Shown: positions 14,672 through 23,589, counted from the first letter of the stretch. The stretch: DNA of 34,252 nt from DASSJM01 sp049587975 (GCA_049587975.1 JBAVEY010000021.1:1-34252); one strand, 5' to 3'. Notes: generated from the sequence alone by a model not told the origin. Numbers and translations are program-made.

Positions 14672-14901
14672 GCACACAGATCATGCGCACGCTCGACCTG
14701 AAGGGGCTGTCCTGCCCCCTCCCGATCGTCAAGACCGCGCAGGCGGCCAGGGAGCTCGCCCCGGGCGAGCTGCTCGAGGCGCTCGCGACGGATCCGGGCT
14801 CGGTCGCCGACTTCGCGGCGTGGTGCACGACGACCAACAACGAGCTCGTCGAGCAGGCCGAGTCGGACGGCGTCTACCGCTTCGTGATCAGGAAGAGGTG
14901 A
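14668..14901 (+). CDS. TusA-family sulfur-carrier protein (second copy)
   Basis: A 77-aa TusA-like carrier with the CPxP motif in LKGLSCPLPI (Cys16) and the second conserved Cys in FAAWCTTTNNEL (Cys53), which the first copy in this cluster lacks. It ends in YRFVIRKR like its paralogue. ATG at 14668 follows GAAGGAGGG, overlaps the flavoprotein stop by 4 nt, and precedes the dsrE2-like gene by 7 nt. The two copies are clearly diverged (for example CPGP against CPLP), so they probably have different partners rather than being a recent duplication. Confidence 0.93.
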   Translation: MSTQIMRTLDLKGLSCPLPIVKTAQAARELAPGELLEALATDPGSVADFAAWCTTTNNELVEQAESDGVYRFVIRKR

Positions 14902-14908
14902 GCCAGCG

Positions 14909-15439
14909 ATGGTGGCACAGGCCGAAGCGCTCGAGGTCCCCCAGCACGAACACGAGGACCACCCCCCGCACCGCAAGCTGGTGATCATCGCGTGGAGCGG
15001 CGATCTGGACAAGGTCTGGCCCCAGATGATCCTCGCGACCACCGGCGCGGCGATGGGGATGCAGACAACGATCTTCTTCACGTTCTGGGGGCTGTTCTCG
15101 CTCGTCAAGGACGACACCCGGATCACGGGTGACAACTGGATGCAGAAGATGCTGTCGATGATGGATCGGCCCGGGATGGATCACCTGAAGCTCGGGAAGA
15201 TGAACTTCGCCGGGGCAGGGCCCGTGATGATGAAGCACCTGGCCAAGGAGCACTCGGTCGCATCGCCGGGCGAGCTGCTGGAGATGGCTCGCGATCTGGG
15301 CGTGCGTCTGGTCCCGTGTCAGATGACGATGGATCTGCTGGGACTGAGCCGCGACGACATGATCGAAGGCCTCAGCGAGCCGGTCGGGGCGACCGCGATG
15401 CTGCTCGAGGCGCAGGACGCGGTGACGCTGTTCATCTGA
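14909..15439 (+). CDS. DsrE2-like (DsrE/DsrF/DrsH family) sulfur-transfer protein
   Basis: A 176-aa protein of the DrsE_2-type family. The N-terminal 20 residues are His/Glu-rich (HEHEDHPPHRK). Then come the first strand KLVIIAWSGDLDKVWPQMI, a hydrophobic stretch TTIFFTFWGLFSLV, the family signature MNFAGAGPVMMKHLAKEH, and the carrier Cys137 in VRLVPCQMTMDLLGL. Family members bind sulfane sulfur and partner with TusA and rhodaneses. It is the last gene of the cluster. GTG/ATG near 14909 gives the full family N-terminus. A strong hairpin follows 31 nt after the stop. The role, moving sulfur from the SQR-like enzyme through TusA, is inferred from context. Confidence 0.92.
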   Translation: MVAQAEALEVPQHEHEDHPPHRKLVIIAWSGDLDKVWPQMILATTGAAMGMQTTIFFTFWGLFSLVKDDTRITGDNWMQKMLSMMDRPGMDHLKLGKMNFAGAGPVMMKHLAKEHSVASPGELLEMARDLGVRLVPCQMTMDLLGLSRDDMIEGLSEPVGATAMLLEAQDAVTLFI

Positions 15440-15470
15440 GACGTCGGGAGTCCATCGCACCCCGACAACC

Positions 15471-15512
15471 GAGGGCCGGGAGGTTCGAGTCCCCCACCGC
15501 CTCCCGGCCCTC
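15471..15512. terminator. Long hairpin after the sulfur operon
   Basis: A perfect 13-bp stem, GAGGGCCGGGAGG (15471-15483) with CCTCCCGGCCCTC (15500-15512), encloses a 16-nt loop. It lies between the end of the sulfur operon and the converging histidine kinase and is likely a bidirectional terminator. Confidence 0.75.
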
Positions 15513-15543
15513 TCACGTGACCGATCGACGGTGCGGATCGTCC

Positions 15544-17778
15544 TCAGCCCTCGGCCAACACGACCCGGAAGGACGCGCCGCCGCCCGGGCGGTCCTCCAC
15601 CCACGCCCGGCCGCCGTGGAGCTCGGCGAAGCGAGCGACGAGCGACAGGCCGACCCCGACCCCTGGCGAGGCGCTCGCCGGGCCTGGCCCCTGCCGGAAG
15701 GGTTCGAAGATCGCGTCCTTGAGGTGATCCGGGATGCCGCTGCCTTCGTCCTCGACGATCAGGAGGATGCCGTCGTCCCGACGCTCCACCCGAACCCAGA
15801 TGTGTGTGTCCGTCGCCGTGTGCCTCGAGGCGTTGGACAGCAGGTTCTCCACGATCCGCTCGACCTTCGGTGGATCGACGTCGGCCATGAGCTCGGATGG
15901 CTCGAACCGGACGTTCCGCCCGCCCAGCTGCTCGAACTCGCGCACGGCCTCGCGCACCAGCGCACCCACGTCCGTCCGGCGCCGCTGGGGGGCGATGATC
16001 CCCCGCTGGAGGCGGTCGAGATCCAGCAGGTCCCCGAGCAGCCGCTCGAGTTTGCGAGCGTTCGAGGCGATCCGTTGCAGCAGGTCGATCGCGTCGTCCC
16101 GGGGGATGTCCAGGCCCGACTGCTCGAGCGTGACCGCCGAGCCGAGGATCGAGGTGAGTGGCGTTCGCAGCTCGTGGGACACGGCCTCGAGGAAGGTGTT
16201 CTTCATCTCGTCGAGCGCGCGCAGGCGTTGGGTCGCCTCTCGCTCCCGATGGAACGCCTCGGAATACTTCTGCTCGCTGCGCCGCAGCGCCTGTTCGGCG
16301 CGCGTGCGTTGCGTGACGTCGACGATGAGCCCCCGGACGACCGGCCTGCCTCTCGCATCCGTGGCGACGTGGACGATGTCGCGGAGCCACAGGGTCTCGC
16401 CCTCGCGTCCACGGGTCCGGTACTCGAGATCGAGGTCATCGCCGGGGGTCTCGACGGCCGCCCTGAGGATCGCGGTCATCTGCTCTCGGTCGTCCGCCGC
16501 GATGTGGTCGCCCCAGCGGTGCGGCAACGCGTCCGCGGCCTCCGTCTCGCGGCCGAGGATCAGGGCGGCGCGTCGCGACAGGAACGTGAAGGTGAGCGTC
16601 TGAGGGTCCGCCTCCCAGAAGATCGCATCGAGCGTCTCGGCCAGCTCGTGGAACCGCTCGAGCTCGCTCACGTGGCGAGCGCTCCCGAGCGCGAGCGAGG
16701 CGATCTGAGCGATGCCGCGTGCGAGGTCCCGATCGCGTTCGGAGAACGACGCGTCAGGGGCCGCCGCGACCACCACGAGCGCCCCCAGCTCGTCGGGTTC
16801 CCACGTCACCGACGCGACGACGACCTCCGACGGCTCGTCCACCAGCCAGAACTCGGCGGGGATCCGCGCGGCGACCTCGCGGGTCACCACGAACGGCTCG
16901 TGCAACGATTCGATGTAGGCGCCGGCGAGGTCCGCGGGGATGATGCGGGAGGCCGTGCTCCGTGCCGCCGAAGCGCCGTGTTGCCTGAGCATGGTGAAGT
17001 CACCGCTCTTGGGATCTCGCCGGTAGGCGGCGACCACGGCGCATTCGAGGATCGACGGCACGGCCGCCACGACGCGCGCGAAGACGGTCGAGACGTCGCC
17101 GGCTCCCGTCAGGGCTTGCGAGAGGCCGAGCAGCGCCGATGCCGTTCGCGCCGCCTGACGCTCCTTCTGCAGCAGGCTGGCGTTCTCGTACGCGACGGCC
17201 GCGTGCGATGCGAGGACCTCGAGCACGCGCTGGTCTTCCTCGTCGAACTGGTCGGTCCCGAGGTTCGAGAGCACGATGACGCCCGTCACCTTGTCGCCCA
17301 CCTTCAAGGGGACGGCCAGGAGCGACTCCTCGATCTCGTCGGTCCCTTCGATCTGCCAGCCCCGCTCGTCGCGGAGCGCGTCGGGGGCGTAGTAGGTGGC
17401 TCCCGAGAGCGCCGCGTAGCCGGTGATCCCCTCGCCGAGCATCGTGACCAACTCTTCGTGCGTCTCCGACTCGTATTCGGTGAGTTCCCCGCGGAAGGTC
17501 ACCGGCCACAGCGTGACGCCATCTCCCTGCAGCAGGTAGATCCGGCAGTTGTGGTAGTCGATGAGCGTCTTCAGCTCGGTGGTGATCGCCTCACCGATCG
17601 TATCGACGTCGTCCAGCGCGGTCAGGCGGTTCGCCAGCGCGTGCAGCATCCTGAGTTGCGCAACCGAGCGCAGCTCGTGCTCTTCAACGGATCCGCTGGC
17701 GCGGTGGCTGGTCTCGACCATCCCGGTGGAGCCCGACGGGCCCCTCATCCTCTCATGCGTCGGCCGCTCCGAGCCCAC
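15544..17778 (-). CDS. Sensor histidine kinase, GAF-GAF-PAS-HisKA-HATPase
   Basis: A 744-aa soluble sensor kinase with no membrane segment. Domains by rough residue number: GAF 1 at 45-205 (IYLLQGDGVTLWPV, SLLAVPLKVGDKVTGVIVL), GAF 2 at 215-370, PAS with PAC at 375-505 (EADPQTLTFTFLSRRAALIL, LWLRDIVHVATDARGRPVV), HisKA with His535 in VSHELRTPLTSILGS, and HATPase_c from 625 with the N box IVENLLSNASRH, G1 EDEGSGIPD and G2 GVGVGLSLVARF. It should autophosphorylate on His535 after sensing a cytoplasmic ligand or redox signal. No intact response regulator is adjacent. The start is uncertain: GTG at 17778, ATG at 17748 and ATG at 17721 are all possible. It diverges from the glutamate dehydrogenase gene within about 50 bp. 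Confidence 0.93.
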   Translation of the reverse strand: MGSERPTHERMRGPSGSTGMVETSHRASGSVEEHELRSVAQLRMLHALANRLTALDDVDTIGEAITTELKTLIDYHNCRIYLLQGDGVTLWPVTFRGELTEYESETHEELVTMLGEGITGYAALSGATYYAPDALRDERGWQIEGTDEIEESLLAVPLKVGDKVTGVIVLSNLGTDQFDEEDQRVLEVLASHAAVAYENASLLQKERQAARTASALLGLSQALTGAGDVSTVFARVVAAVPSILECAVVAAYRRDPKSGDFTMLRQHGASAARSTASRIIPADLAGAYIESLHEPFVVTREVAARIPAEFWLVDEPSEVVVASVTWEPDELGALVVVAAAPDASFSERDRDLARGIAQIASLALGSARHVSELERFHELAETLDAIFWEADPQTLTFTFLSRRAALILGRETEAADALPHRWGDHIAADDREQMTAILRAAVETPGDDLDLEYRTRGREGETLWLRDIVHVATDARGRPVVRGLIVDVTQRTRAEQALRRSEQKYSEAFHREREATQRLRALDEMKNTFLEAVSHELRTPLTSILGSAVTLEQSGLDIPRDDAIDLLQRIASNARKLERLLGDLLDLDRLQRGIIAPQRRRTDVGALVREAVREFEQLGGRNVRFEPSELMADVDPPKVERIVENLLSNASRHTATDTHIWVRVERRDDGILLIVEDEGSGIPDHLKDAIFEPFRQGPGPASASPGVGVGLSLVARFAELHGGRAWVEDRPGGGASFRVVLAEG

Positions 17779-17815
17779 ACTGAAGCCCCAGGTCGGGGGC
17801 CCCTTGGACCACGGG

Positions 17816-17821
17816 TACCAT
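17816..17821 (+). promoter_or_regulatory. -10 box TACCAT for leaderless gdh
   Basis: TACCAT ends exactly 7 nt before GTG at 17829. No SD precedes either this GTG or the overlapping ATG at 17820, so a leaderless start at 17829 is favoured. Confidence 0.5.
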
Positions 17822-17828
17822 GTCCTGC

Positions 17829-20800
17829 GTGAGCACCACGGACGAGGTGACCGCGGGCGCTCCGCCCGCTCCCGTGTTGGAGCTCATCGACGCCAAGGTG
17901 CCTCGGGAACGGGCCGACGTCCTGAAGGCGTTCGCGTCGGCCTTCACCCGGCGCCTGTCCCCCGACGATCTGGCCGAACGGACGCCCGATGGGCTCCTGG
18001 GGGTGATCTGGGGCGCGTTCGAGCTCGCCGACACCAGGCGGGAGGACGAGTTCGCGGTCCGCGTCTTCGACTCCACGCCGGAGGTCGACGGATACGAGAC
18101 CTTGGGCACCGTCGTGGAGATCAGCGCGGCTGATTCCCCGTTCCTGTACGACTCGGTGACCGAGGAACTCGGGTCCTGGGGGCTGAACGTCCGCCGGGTG
18201 ATCCATCCGGTGATCGGGGTCGAGCGCGATGCCGACGGCCGGATCGCGCGGCTCCGTCACGTCCGCGAGACCGACGTCCGAGAGTCCCTGATGCACTTCG
18301 AGCTGGAGCAACGGCTCACCGAGCAGGAGCGCAATGAGCTCGAGGGCGCGATCCGCGCGGTGCTGGGCGACGTCCGGCTGGCCGTGCGGGACTTCGAGGC
18401 GATGAAGGACGCGGCGCGGCACATGATCGAGATCGCTCGCGCCGGTTCGGCGCTGTACCCGCCGGCCGAGGTCGCCGAGACCGTCGCGTTCCTCGAGTGG
18501 CTGCTCGATCTGAACTTCGTCTTCCTCGGCTATCGCGAGTACGACCTCGTCGACCTCCCGCAGGGACGAGCGCTCGCCGCCGCCCCCGGATCGGGGCTCG
18601 GCATCTTGTCGAAGGTCGATTGGTCGGCCTACGAGCGACCGGTGCCGCTCGACACGATCGATCCCAACCTCCGGGCGAGGATCGAGGGCGGCGACCTGCT
18701 GATCTACTCGAAGACGAACCGGCCTTCGACGGTGCACCGGCGCGCGCGGATGGACTACATCGGCGTGCGCAGGGTCTCGACCGATGGTCGCATCGTGGGG
18801 GAGGCGCGGATGGTGGGCCTCTTCACCTCCAAGGCCTACACCGAGCCCGCCGCCAAGACGCCGCTGCTGCATCGCAAGCTCGACCAGATCCTGGAGGCCG
18901 AGGATCTGTTCGAGGGATCGCACGACTACAAGGCGGTGGTGTCGATCTTCGAGAGTTTCCCGAAGGACGAACTGTTCGCGGCCACGACCGAGGAGCTCCG
19001 GGCGCAGGTCATGGGGCTGCTGCAGCTCCAGGAATCCAAGCACGTCCGCTTGTTCGTCCGACGCGACCTCTACGGACGGAGCGTGTCGCTGCTGGTCGCG
19101 ATCCCGCGGGAGCGCTTCGACGAGGACGTGCGACAGCGGCTGGAGGAGCTGTTCCTCGAACGGTTCGATGGCACCACGATCGACCACCACGTCTCGCTCA
19201 CCGAGAGCGACATCGCGCAGCTGCACTTCACCGTCCACGTGGGGCACGGTCAGATCCCCGACGTGTCGTTCGACCGGCTCGAGCGCGACGTCGTGGAGAT
19301 CGCCCGCACGTGGGACGACCGGCTCCTCGACCGGCTGATCGAGGAGTTCGGGGAGGGGCGCGCCCGGGAGCTGTTCGAGCGCTGGGCGGACCGCCTCCCC
19401 GACTACTACAAGGCCTCGACCGACGTCGAGATCGCGTGCGTCGACCTCCTGCGGTTCGACGAGCTGGAAGAGGGGGAGGAGGCCTTCCTGATCGGGCTCG
19501 CGAACCAAACCGAGGAGGGGCAGTCGCTCACGCACGTCCGTCTCTACAAGGTGGGCGGCAAGGTCGAGCTCTCCGACTTCGTGCCGACCCTCGAATCCCT
19601 CGGCCTGCGCGTGATCGACGAGTGGCCGACCACACTGCTCGGTGAGGAGGGCGATGAGCGTTTCCTGCACGACTTCGGCGTCCTGGGCGCCGATCACCGA
19701 CCGATCGACGTCGATGCCGCCGGCGACCGGGTCGCGGGCTGCATCGCGGCCGTGTGGCGCGGGGAGTGCGAGTCCGATTCCCTGAATCGTCTGGTCGTCA
19801 CCGCGGGCATCGACTGGCGCCAGGTGCAGATCCTCCGGGCCTACCGCAAGTACCACCACCGCGTGAACGCGAGCTTCCCGGTCGAGTACAAGAACGACGC
19901 GTTCGCCGCGCACCCGGGCGTCGCCGGCTCGCTCGTGCGGCTGTTCGAGATGCGGTTCGATCCGTCTCGGCCGAGGGATCCCGAGGCCGTCGAGGCGCTC
20001 GGGGCACAGATCCGCGCGGACCTCGATGCCGTGCGGTCCCTCGAACAGGATCGGATCCTCCGCAACGCGCTGGGCGTCATCGACGCGACCGTACGGACGA
20101 ACGCCTACGTCCCCGATCGACGGGCGATCGCGTTCAAGCTCCGTTCCGCGACCGTTCCCGAGATGCCGAAGCCGACCCCGTTGTTCGAGATCTTCGTCTA
20201 CTCACCGGACATGGAGGCGGTGCATCTACGCGGTGGGCGGGTGGCCCGCGGTGGGATCCGGTGGTCGGACCGGCGGCAGGACTACCGGACCGAGGTCCTT
20301 GGGCTCCTGAAAGCGCAGATGGTCAAGAACGCCGTCATCGTGCCGACCGGCGCGAAGGGCGGGTTCGTGCTCAAGCACCCCATCACCGATCCGCATGCCC
20401 TGCGGGACGAGGGCACGCGGCAGTACGTGACGTTCGTCCGCAGCATGCTGGACGTGACCGACAACCTCGTCGACGGCGCGGTCGTACACCCCGACCACGT
20501 CGTCGTACACGACGAGGATGACCCGTACCTCGTCGTCGCGGCGGACAAGGGCACCGCGTCGTTCTCGGACACCGCGAACGCGATCTCGACCGAATACGGG
20601 TTCTGGTTGGGGGATGCGTTCGCCTCGGGTGGCTCGACGGGCTACGACCACAAGGAACTCGGCATCACGGCTCGCGGCGCATGGGAGTCGATCAAGCGGC
20701 ACTTCCGGGAGATCGGGACCGACGTCATGAACGAGCCGTTCACCGTCGTGGGCATCGGCGACATGTCGGGCGACGTGTTCGGCAACGGCATGCTGTATTC

Positions 20801-22628
20801 GGACCAGATCTGCCTGGTCGCGGCCTTCGACCATCGTCACGTGTTCCTGGATCCGTCGCCGAACCCGGCGATCGGGTACGCGGAGCGCCGTCGGCTGTTC
20901 GACCTCGCCGGGTCGAGCTGGGACGACTACGACCGCTCGATGATCTCGCAGGGCGGTGGCGTCTGGCCGCGTTCTGCGAAGTCGATCGAGGTCTCGCCGC
21001 AGGCGCGGCTCGCGCTCGGGATCGAGGGGGAGGAGCTCACGCCGAGCGAGCTGATCGCCGCGATCCTGCGCGCCCCGGTCGACCTGCTCTACAACGGTGG
21101 TATCGGTACCTACGTCAAGGCCTCGAGCGAGTCCGACACCGACGTGGGCGATCGCGTGAACGACGACCTCCGGGTCGACGGCCGCGACCTCCGGTGCCGT
21201 GTGGTGGCCGAAGGGGGCAACCTCGGACTCACCCAGCGCGGCCGGATCGAGTTCGCGCTCGGCGGCGGAAGGATCAACACCGACTTCATCGACAACTCGG
21301 CGGGCGTCGACACGTCCGACCACGAGGTGAACCTCAAGATCCTTCTCGGTATGGCCGTCTCCCGCGGGGAGTTCACGACGGACGGGCGGAACGCGCTGCT
21401 GTCCGAGGTCGAGGACGACGTGGTCCGCCACGTCCTGTACGACAACTTCCTGCAGGCCCAGATCCTTTCCCAGGAGGCGGTGCTGTCCGCGCACCACATG
21501 GAGGCGTACGAGGACCTGATGGTCGGCCTGGAGGCGCAGGACGTGCTCGACCGCGAGATCGAGGCGCTCCCGACCCCGGAGGAGATGGCCGAGCGTCGGC
21601 GCTCGAACCGCGGGATGACCCGGCCCGAGCTCGCCGTGCTCCTTGCCTACGCGAAGCAGAGCCTGACCAACGCGCTCCTGTCGTCCTCGCTCCCGGACTC
21701 CGCCTACCTCGAGACGGATCTGCGCGGCTACTTCCCGCCGAAGGTGGTCGAGCGGTTCGGCCCGCTGTTGAACGAGCACCCGCTTCGCCGCGAGCTGATC
21801 GCGATGCTTGTCGCGAACGACGTCGTCAACTCGCAGGGGATCACGTTCGTCTCGCGCGTCGTGACGGAGACCGGCGCGGAGGCGCCCGACGTGACGCGCG
21901 CGTACCGGATCGCTCGAGACGTCACCGGAGCCGTCGCGCGTTGGGAGGAGATCGAGGCGCTCGTCGGCTCGCTCGAGCCGGCCCTGCTGGACGACCTCAT
22001 GACCGGCGTCGACGGGCTGGTCGAGGTGACGGCACGCTGGTACTTGCAGCACACCCCGGGGCAGCTCGGCCGGGCGATCGAGGCGCACGCCGACCCGTAC
22101 CGGGCGTTCACCGAGGCCGTGGCGACGGTCGCGCCGGCCGGGTGGCGGCAGGAACGGGAGCGCGCGGCGTGGGCCCTGATGGACCGGGGAGTGCCGGAGG
22201 CCGTCTCGCTGGGCCACGCCTGGCAGCCGTTCCTGGTGCACGGCCCGAACGTCGCGGAGGTGGCGGCCGCCACGGGCCGCTCGATCGGGGACGTCACGCG
22301 CGCGTTCTTCCTGGTGGGCGAGGCCGTCTACGTCGACTGGCTCGAATCGCGCCTGTCGGGGGTCTCGGCGACCACGAGGTGGCACCGCTGGGCGCTCCAG
22401 GCGCTGGAGGACGACCTTCGGCTGCTCCGCCGTCGGGTGGTCGAACACGTGCTGAGCCAGGGGGATGGAACGCTCCCGGTCGAGGATGCCGTCGCGGCGT
22501 TCCTCGCCGAACGGGCCGAGGTGATGACCCGGCTCGGGCGCTTCATGCGGGGGATCGCGCTGGAGGAGGCGAGCGACCTCGCGGCCCTCACGGTCGCGGT
22601 CCGGCATGTCCGGAGCCTCTCGGCCTGA
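17829..22628 (+). CDS. NAD-specific glutamate dehydrogenase, large (180-kDa) class
   Basis: A 1599-aa enzyme of the large NAD-GDH class (Streptomyces/Mycobacterium Gdh, L_180), which deaminates glutamate to 2-oxoglutarate in catabolism. Order: an N-terminal regulatory region with ACT-like repeats (about 1-480), the central catalytic domain with RGGRVARGGIRWSDRRQDYR and the substrate-Lys loop PTGAKGGFVLKHP (about residue 840), the nucleotide-binding part with GIGDMSGDVFGNGML and YNGGIGTYVKAS, then VVAEGGNLGLTQRGRIE, and a long helical C-terminal extension. The length is normal for the class and no lesion is seen. The start at 17829 rests on the TACCAT-N7-GTG arrangement; ATG at 17820 would add three residues. 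It is divergent from the sensor kinase, which may suggest shared control, but this is only positional. Confidence 0.96.
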   Translation: MSTTDEVTAGAPPAPVLELIDAKVPRERADVLKAFASAFTRRLSPDDLAERTPDGLLGVIWGAFELADTRREDEFAVRVFDSTPEVDGYETLGTVVEISAADSPFLYDSVTEELGSWGLNVRRVIHPVIGVERDADGRIARLRHVRETDVRESLMHFELEQRLTEQERNELEGAIRAVLGDVRLAVRDFEAMKDAARHMIEIARAGSALYPPAEVAETVAFLEWLLDLNFVFLGYREYDLVDLPQGRALAAAPGSGLGILSKVDWSAYERPVPLDTIDPNLRARIEGGDLLIYSKTNRPSTVHRRARMDYIGVRRVSTDGRIVGEARMVGLFTSKAYTEPAAKTPLLHRKLDQILEAEDLFEGSHDYKAVVSIFESFPKDELFAATTEELRAQVMGLLQLQESKHVRLFVRRDLYGRSVSLLVAIPRERFDEDVRQRLEELFLERFDGTTIDHHVSLTESDIAQLHFTVHVGHGQIPDVSFDRLERDVVEIARTWDDRLLDRLIEEFGEGRARELFERWADRLPDYYKASTDVEIACVDLLRFDELEEGEEAFLIGLANQTEEGQSLTHVRLYKVGGKVELSDFVPTLESLGLRVIDEWPTTLLGEEGDERFLHDFGVLGADHRPIDVDAAGDRVAGCIAAVWRGECESDSLNRLVVTAGIDWRQVQILRAYRKYHHRVNASFPVEYKNDAFAAHPGVAGSLVRLFEMRFDPSRPRDPEAVEALGAQIRADLDAVRSLEQDRILRNALGVIDATVRTNAYVPDRRAIAFKLRSATVPEMPKPTPLFEIFVYSPDMEAVHLRGGRVARGGIRWSDRRQDYRTEVLGLLKAQMVKNAVIVPTGAKGGFVLKHPITDPHALRDEGTRQYVTFVRSMLDVTDNLVDGAVVHPDHVVVHDEDDPYLVVAADKGTASFSDTANAISTEYGFWLGDAFASGGSTGYDHKELGITARGAWESIKRHFREIGTDVMNEPFTVVGIGDMSGDVFGNGMLYSDQICLVAAFDHRHVFLDPSPNPAIGYAERRRLFDLAGSSWDDYDRSMISQGGGVWPRSAKSIEVSPQARLALGIEGEELTPSELIAAILRAPVDLLYNGGIGTYVKASSESDTDVGDRVNDDLRVDGRDLRCRVVAEGGNLGLTQRGRIEFALGGGRINTDFIDNSAGVDTSDHEVNLKILLGMAVSRGEFTTDGRNALLSEVEDDVVRHVLYDNFLQAQILSQEAVLSAHHMEAYEDLMVGLEAQDVLDREIEALPTPEEMAERRRSNRGMTRPELAVLLAYAKQSLTNALLSSSLPDSAYLETDLRGYFPPKVVERFGPLLNEHPLRRELIAMLVANDVVNSQGITFVSRVVTETGAEAPDVTRAYRIARDVTGAVARWEEIEALVGSLEPALLDDLMTGVDGLVEVTARWYLQHTPGQLGRAIEAHADPYRAFTEAVATVAPAGWRQERERAAWALMDRGVPEAVSLGHAWQPFLVHGPNVAEVAAATGRSIGDVTRAFFLVGEAVYVDWLESRLSGVSATTRWHRWALQALEDDLRLLRRRVVEHVLSQGDGTLPVEDAVAAFLAERAEVMTRLGRFMRGIALEEASDLAALTVAVRHVRSLSA

Positions 22629-22664
22629 TGCCGTCGAGGTGCTTGCAGCGTCGGTCGGGGCCGG

Positions 22665-22670
22665 TACCCT
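22665..22670 (+). promoter_or_regulatory. -10 box TACCCT for leaderless DUF3263 gene
   Basis: TACCCT ends 7 nt before GTG at 22678, and no SD is present. This is the same spacing as at gdh and ispD. Confidence 0.5.
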
Positions 22671-22677
22671 CGGCCCC

Positions 22678-22956
22678 GTGGGAGCAGAACCGCGCGATCT
22701 CGCGCCCGAACCGGACGAACGCACACGCGCGGTGCTGGATTTCGAGCGTTCCTGGTGGCAGGAGGGGGGCTCCAAGGAACGCTTGATCCGCGAGCGTTTC
22801 GGTATCTCCGCCACGAGGTATCAGCAGCTCCTGATGCGGGCGATCGATCTCCCCGAGGCGCTCAGGTATGACCCGATGCTGGTGCGTCGGCTGCGCCGGC
22901 TCCGGGAGTCGCGCAGGCGCAAGCGCCTCGCGCGGCGGCTTGGGCTTCCTTCCTAG
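22678..22956 (+). CDS. DUF3263 family protein
   Basis: A 92-aa basic protein matching the actinobacterial DUF3263 family (like M. tuberculosis Rv0430). The signature segments are RAVLDFERSWWQEGGSKERL, IRERFGISATRYQQLL and ALRYDPMLVRRLRRLRESR, followed by an Arg-rich tail. The middle reads as a helix-turn-helix-like bundle, so nucleic-acid binding is plausible but unproven. GTG at 22678 is chosen because TACCCT lies 7 nt upstream and the family homology begins at about residue 15. It is followed after 11 nt by a LytR_C-domain gene, the same pair as Rv0430/Rv0431. Confidence 0.9.
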   Translation: MGAEPRDLAPEPDERTRAVLDFERSWWQEGGSKERLIRERFGISATRYQQLLMRAIDLPEALRYDPMLVRRLRRLRESRRRKRLARRLGLPS

Positions 22957-22967
22957 CCCGGGGTAGG

Positions 22968-23561
22968 ATGGGCTCGCACCAGCCACCGACCAACAGGAGC
23001 TTCTACCTCTCCTTGGCCGCCAGCACGCTCCGTTTCGCGATCATCGTCGCCCTCGTGATCGGGGGCATCGTCGTGATCGATCAGGCCTTCCCCGCGCAGA
23101 CGTCGGGCGGCGAGGGAGACGGCTCCGACCTGCCGATCACGGGCGGCACGGTCGGCGCCACCGGTGAGACCGGGGAGACCGGGGCGGCCGGAGCCACACC
23201 CACCGGCGCGACGGGGACGGCGACGGAGCCGAGCCCGACGATCGTCGGTGTCAGGATCGCCGTGTTCAACGGCACCGAGGTCAGTGGCCTCGCCGGCGAG
23301 ACCCAGACGAAGCTCGTGGACGAGTACGGCTACATCGCTACGCAGGACCCGGCCGATGCTCCCGCCGCCTACCCGGTCACCACGATCTACTTCAACGCGC
23401 CCAAGGACAAGGTCGAAGCCGAGTACCTCGCGAGCGACTTCTTCAAGAAGCTCGACGGGGTGGAGGTGGTCAAGCTCGAGCCTGGCACCGCGGACATCGA
23501 CCCGTCGACCCAGCTCGCGATCTTCCTCGGAACCGACTACGCGACGCTCACCTCGACCTGA
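22968..23561 (+). CDS. LytR_C domain membrane-anchored protein (VirR-like)
   Basis: A 197-aa protein with a cytoplasmic N-terminus of about 20 residues, one membrane helix (FAIIVALVIGGIVVIDQAF, about 23-43), a Gly/Thr-rich linker of about 45 residues containing GATGETGETGAAGAT, and a C-terminal LytR_C domain (VRIAVFNGTEVSGLAGETQ through LAIFLGTDYATL). The mycobacterial counterpart by order and architecture is Rv0431 (VirR), involved in cell-envelope integrity and vesicle release. A similar envelope role is inferred. The linker has several Gly-X-Thr triplets. It overlaps the following otsB region closely: its TGA (23559-23561) is only 28 nt before the otsB start. Confidence 0.88.
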   Translation: MGSHQPPTNRSFYLSLAASTLRFAIIVALVIGGIVVIDQAFPAQTSGGEGDGSDLPITGGTVGATGETGETGAAGATPTGATGTATEPSPTIVGVRIAVFNGTEVSGLAGETQTKLVDEYGYIATQDPADAPAAYPVTTIYFNAPKDKVEAEYLASDFFKKLDGVEVVKLEPGTADIDPSTQLAIFLGTDYATLTST

Positions 23562-23589
23562 TCTCGCGACACTCCGGGACCGGGCGAGC

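Noticed and set aside
15471..15512. T-arm-like sequence GGAGGTTCGAGTCCCCC suggesting a tRNA 3' end or attachment site
   Set aside because: The T-stem has a mismatch, there is no anticodon or D-arm upstream, no encoded CCA and no integrase nearby. The 13-bp hairpin explains it as a terminator.
15316..17832. 838-codon open frame opposite the histidine kinase
   Set aside because: It is the complement of a gene with clear HisKA and HATPase motifs; its own translation has no recognisable domain.
17745..22814. Very long open frames opposite the glutamate dehydrogenase gene on the minus strand (722 and 862 codons)
   Set aside because: They mirror the codon pattern of a well-supported high-GC gene, have Arg/Asp/His-rich composition without motifs, and lack start signals. 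They are antisense shadows.
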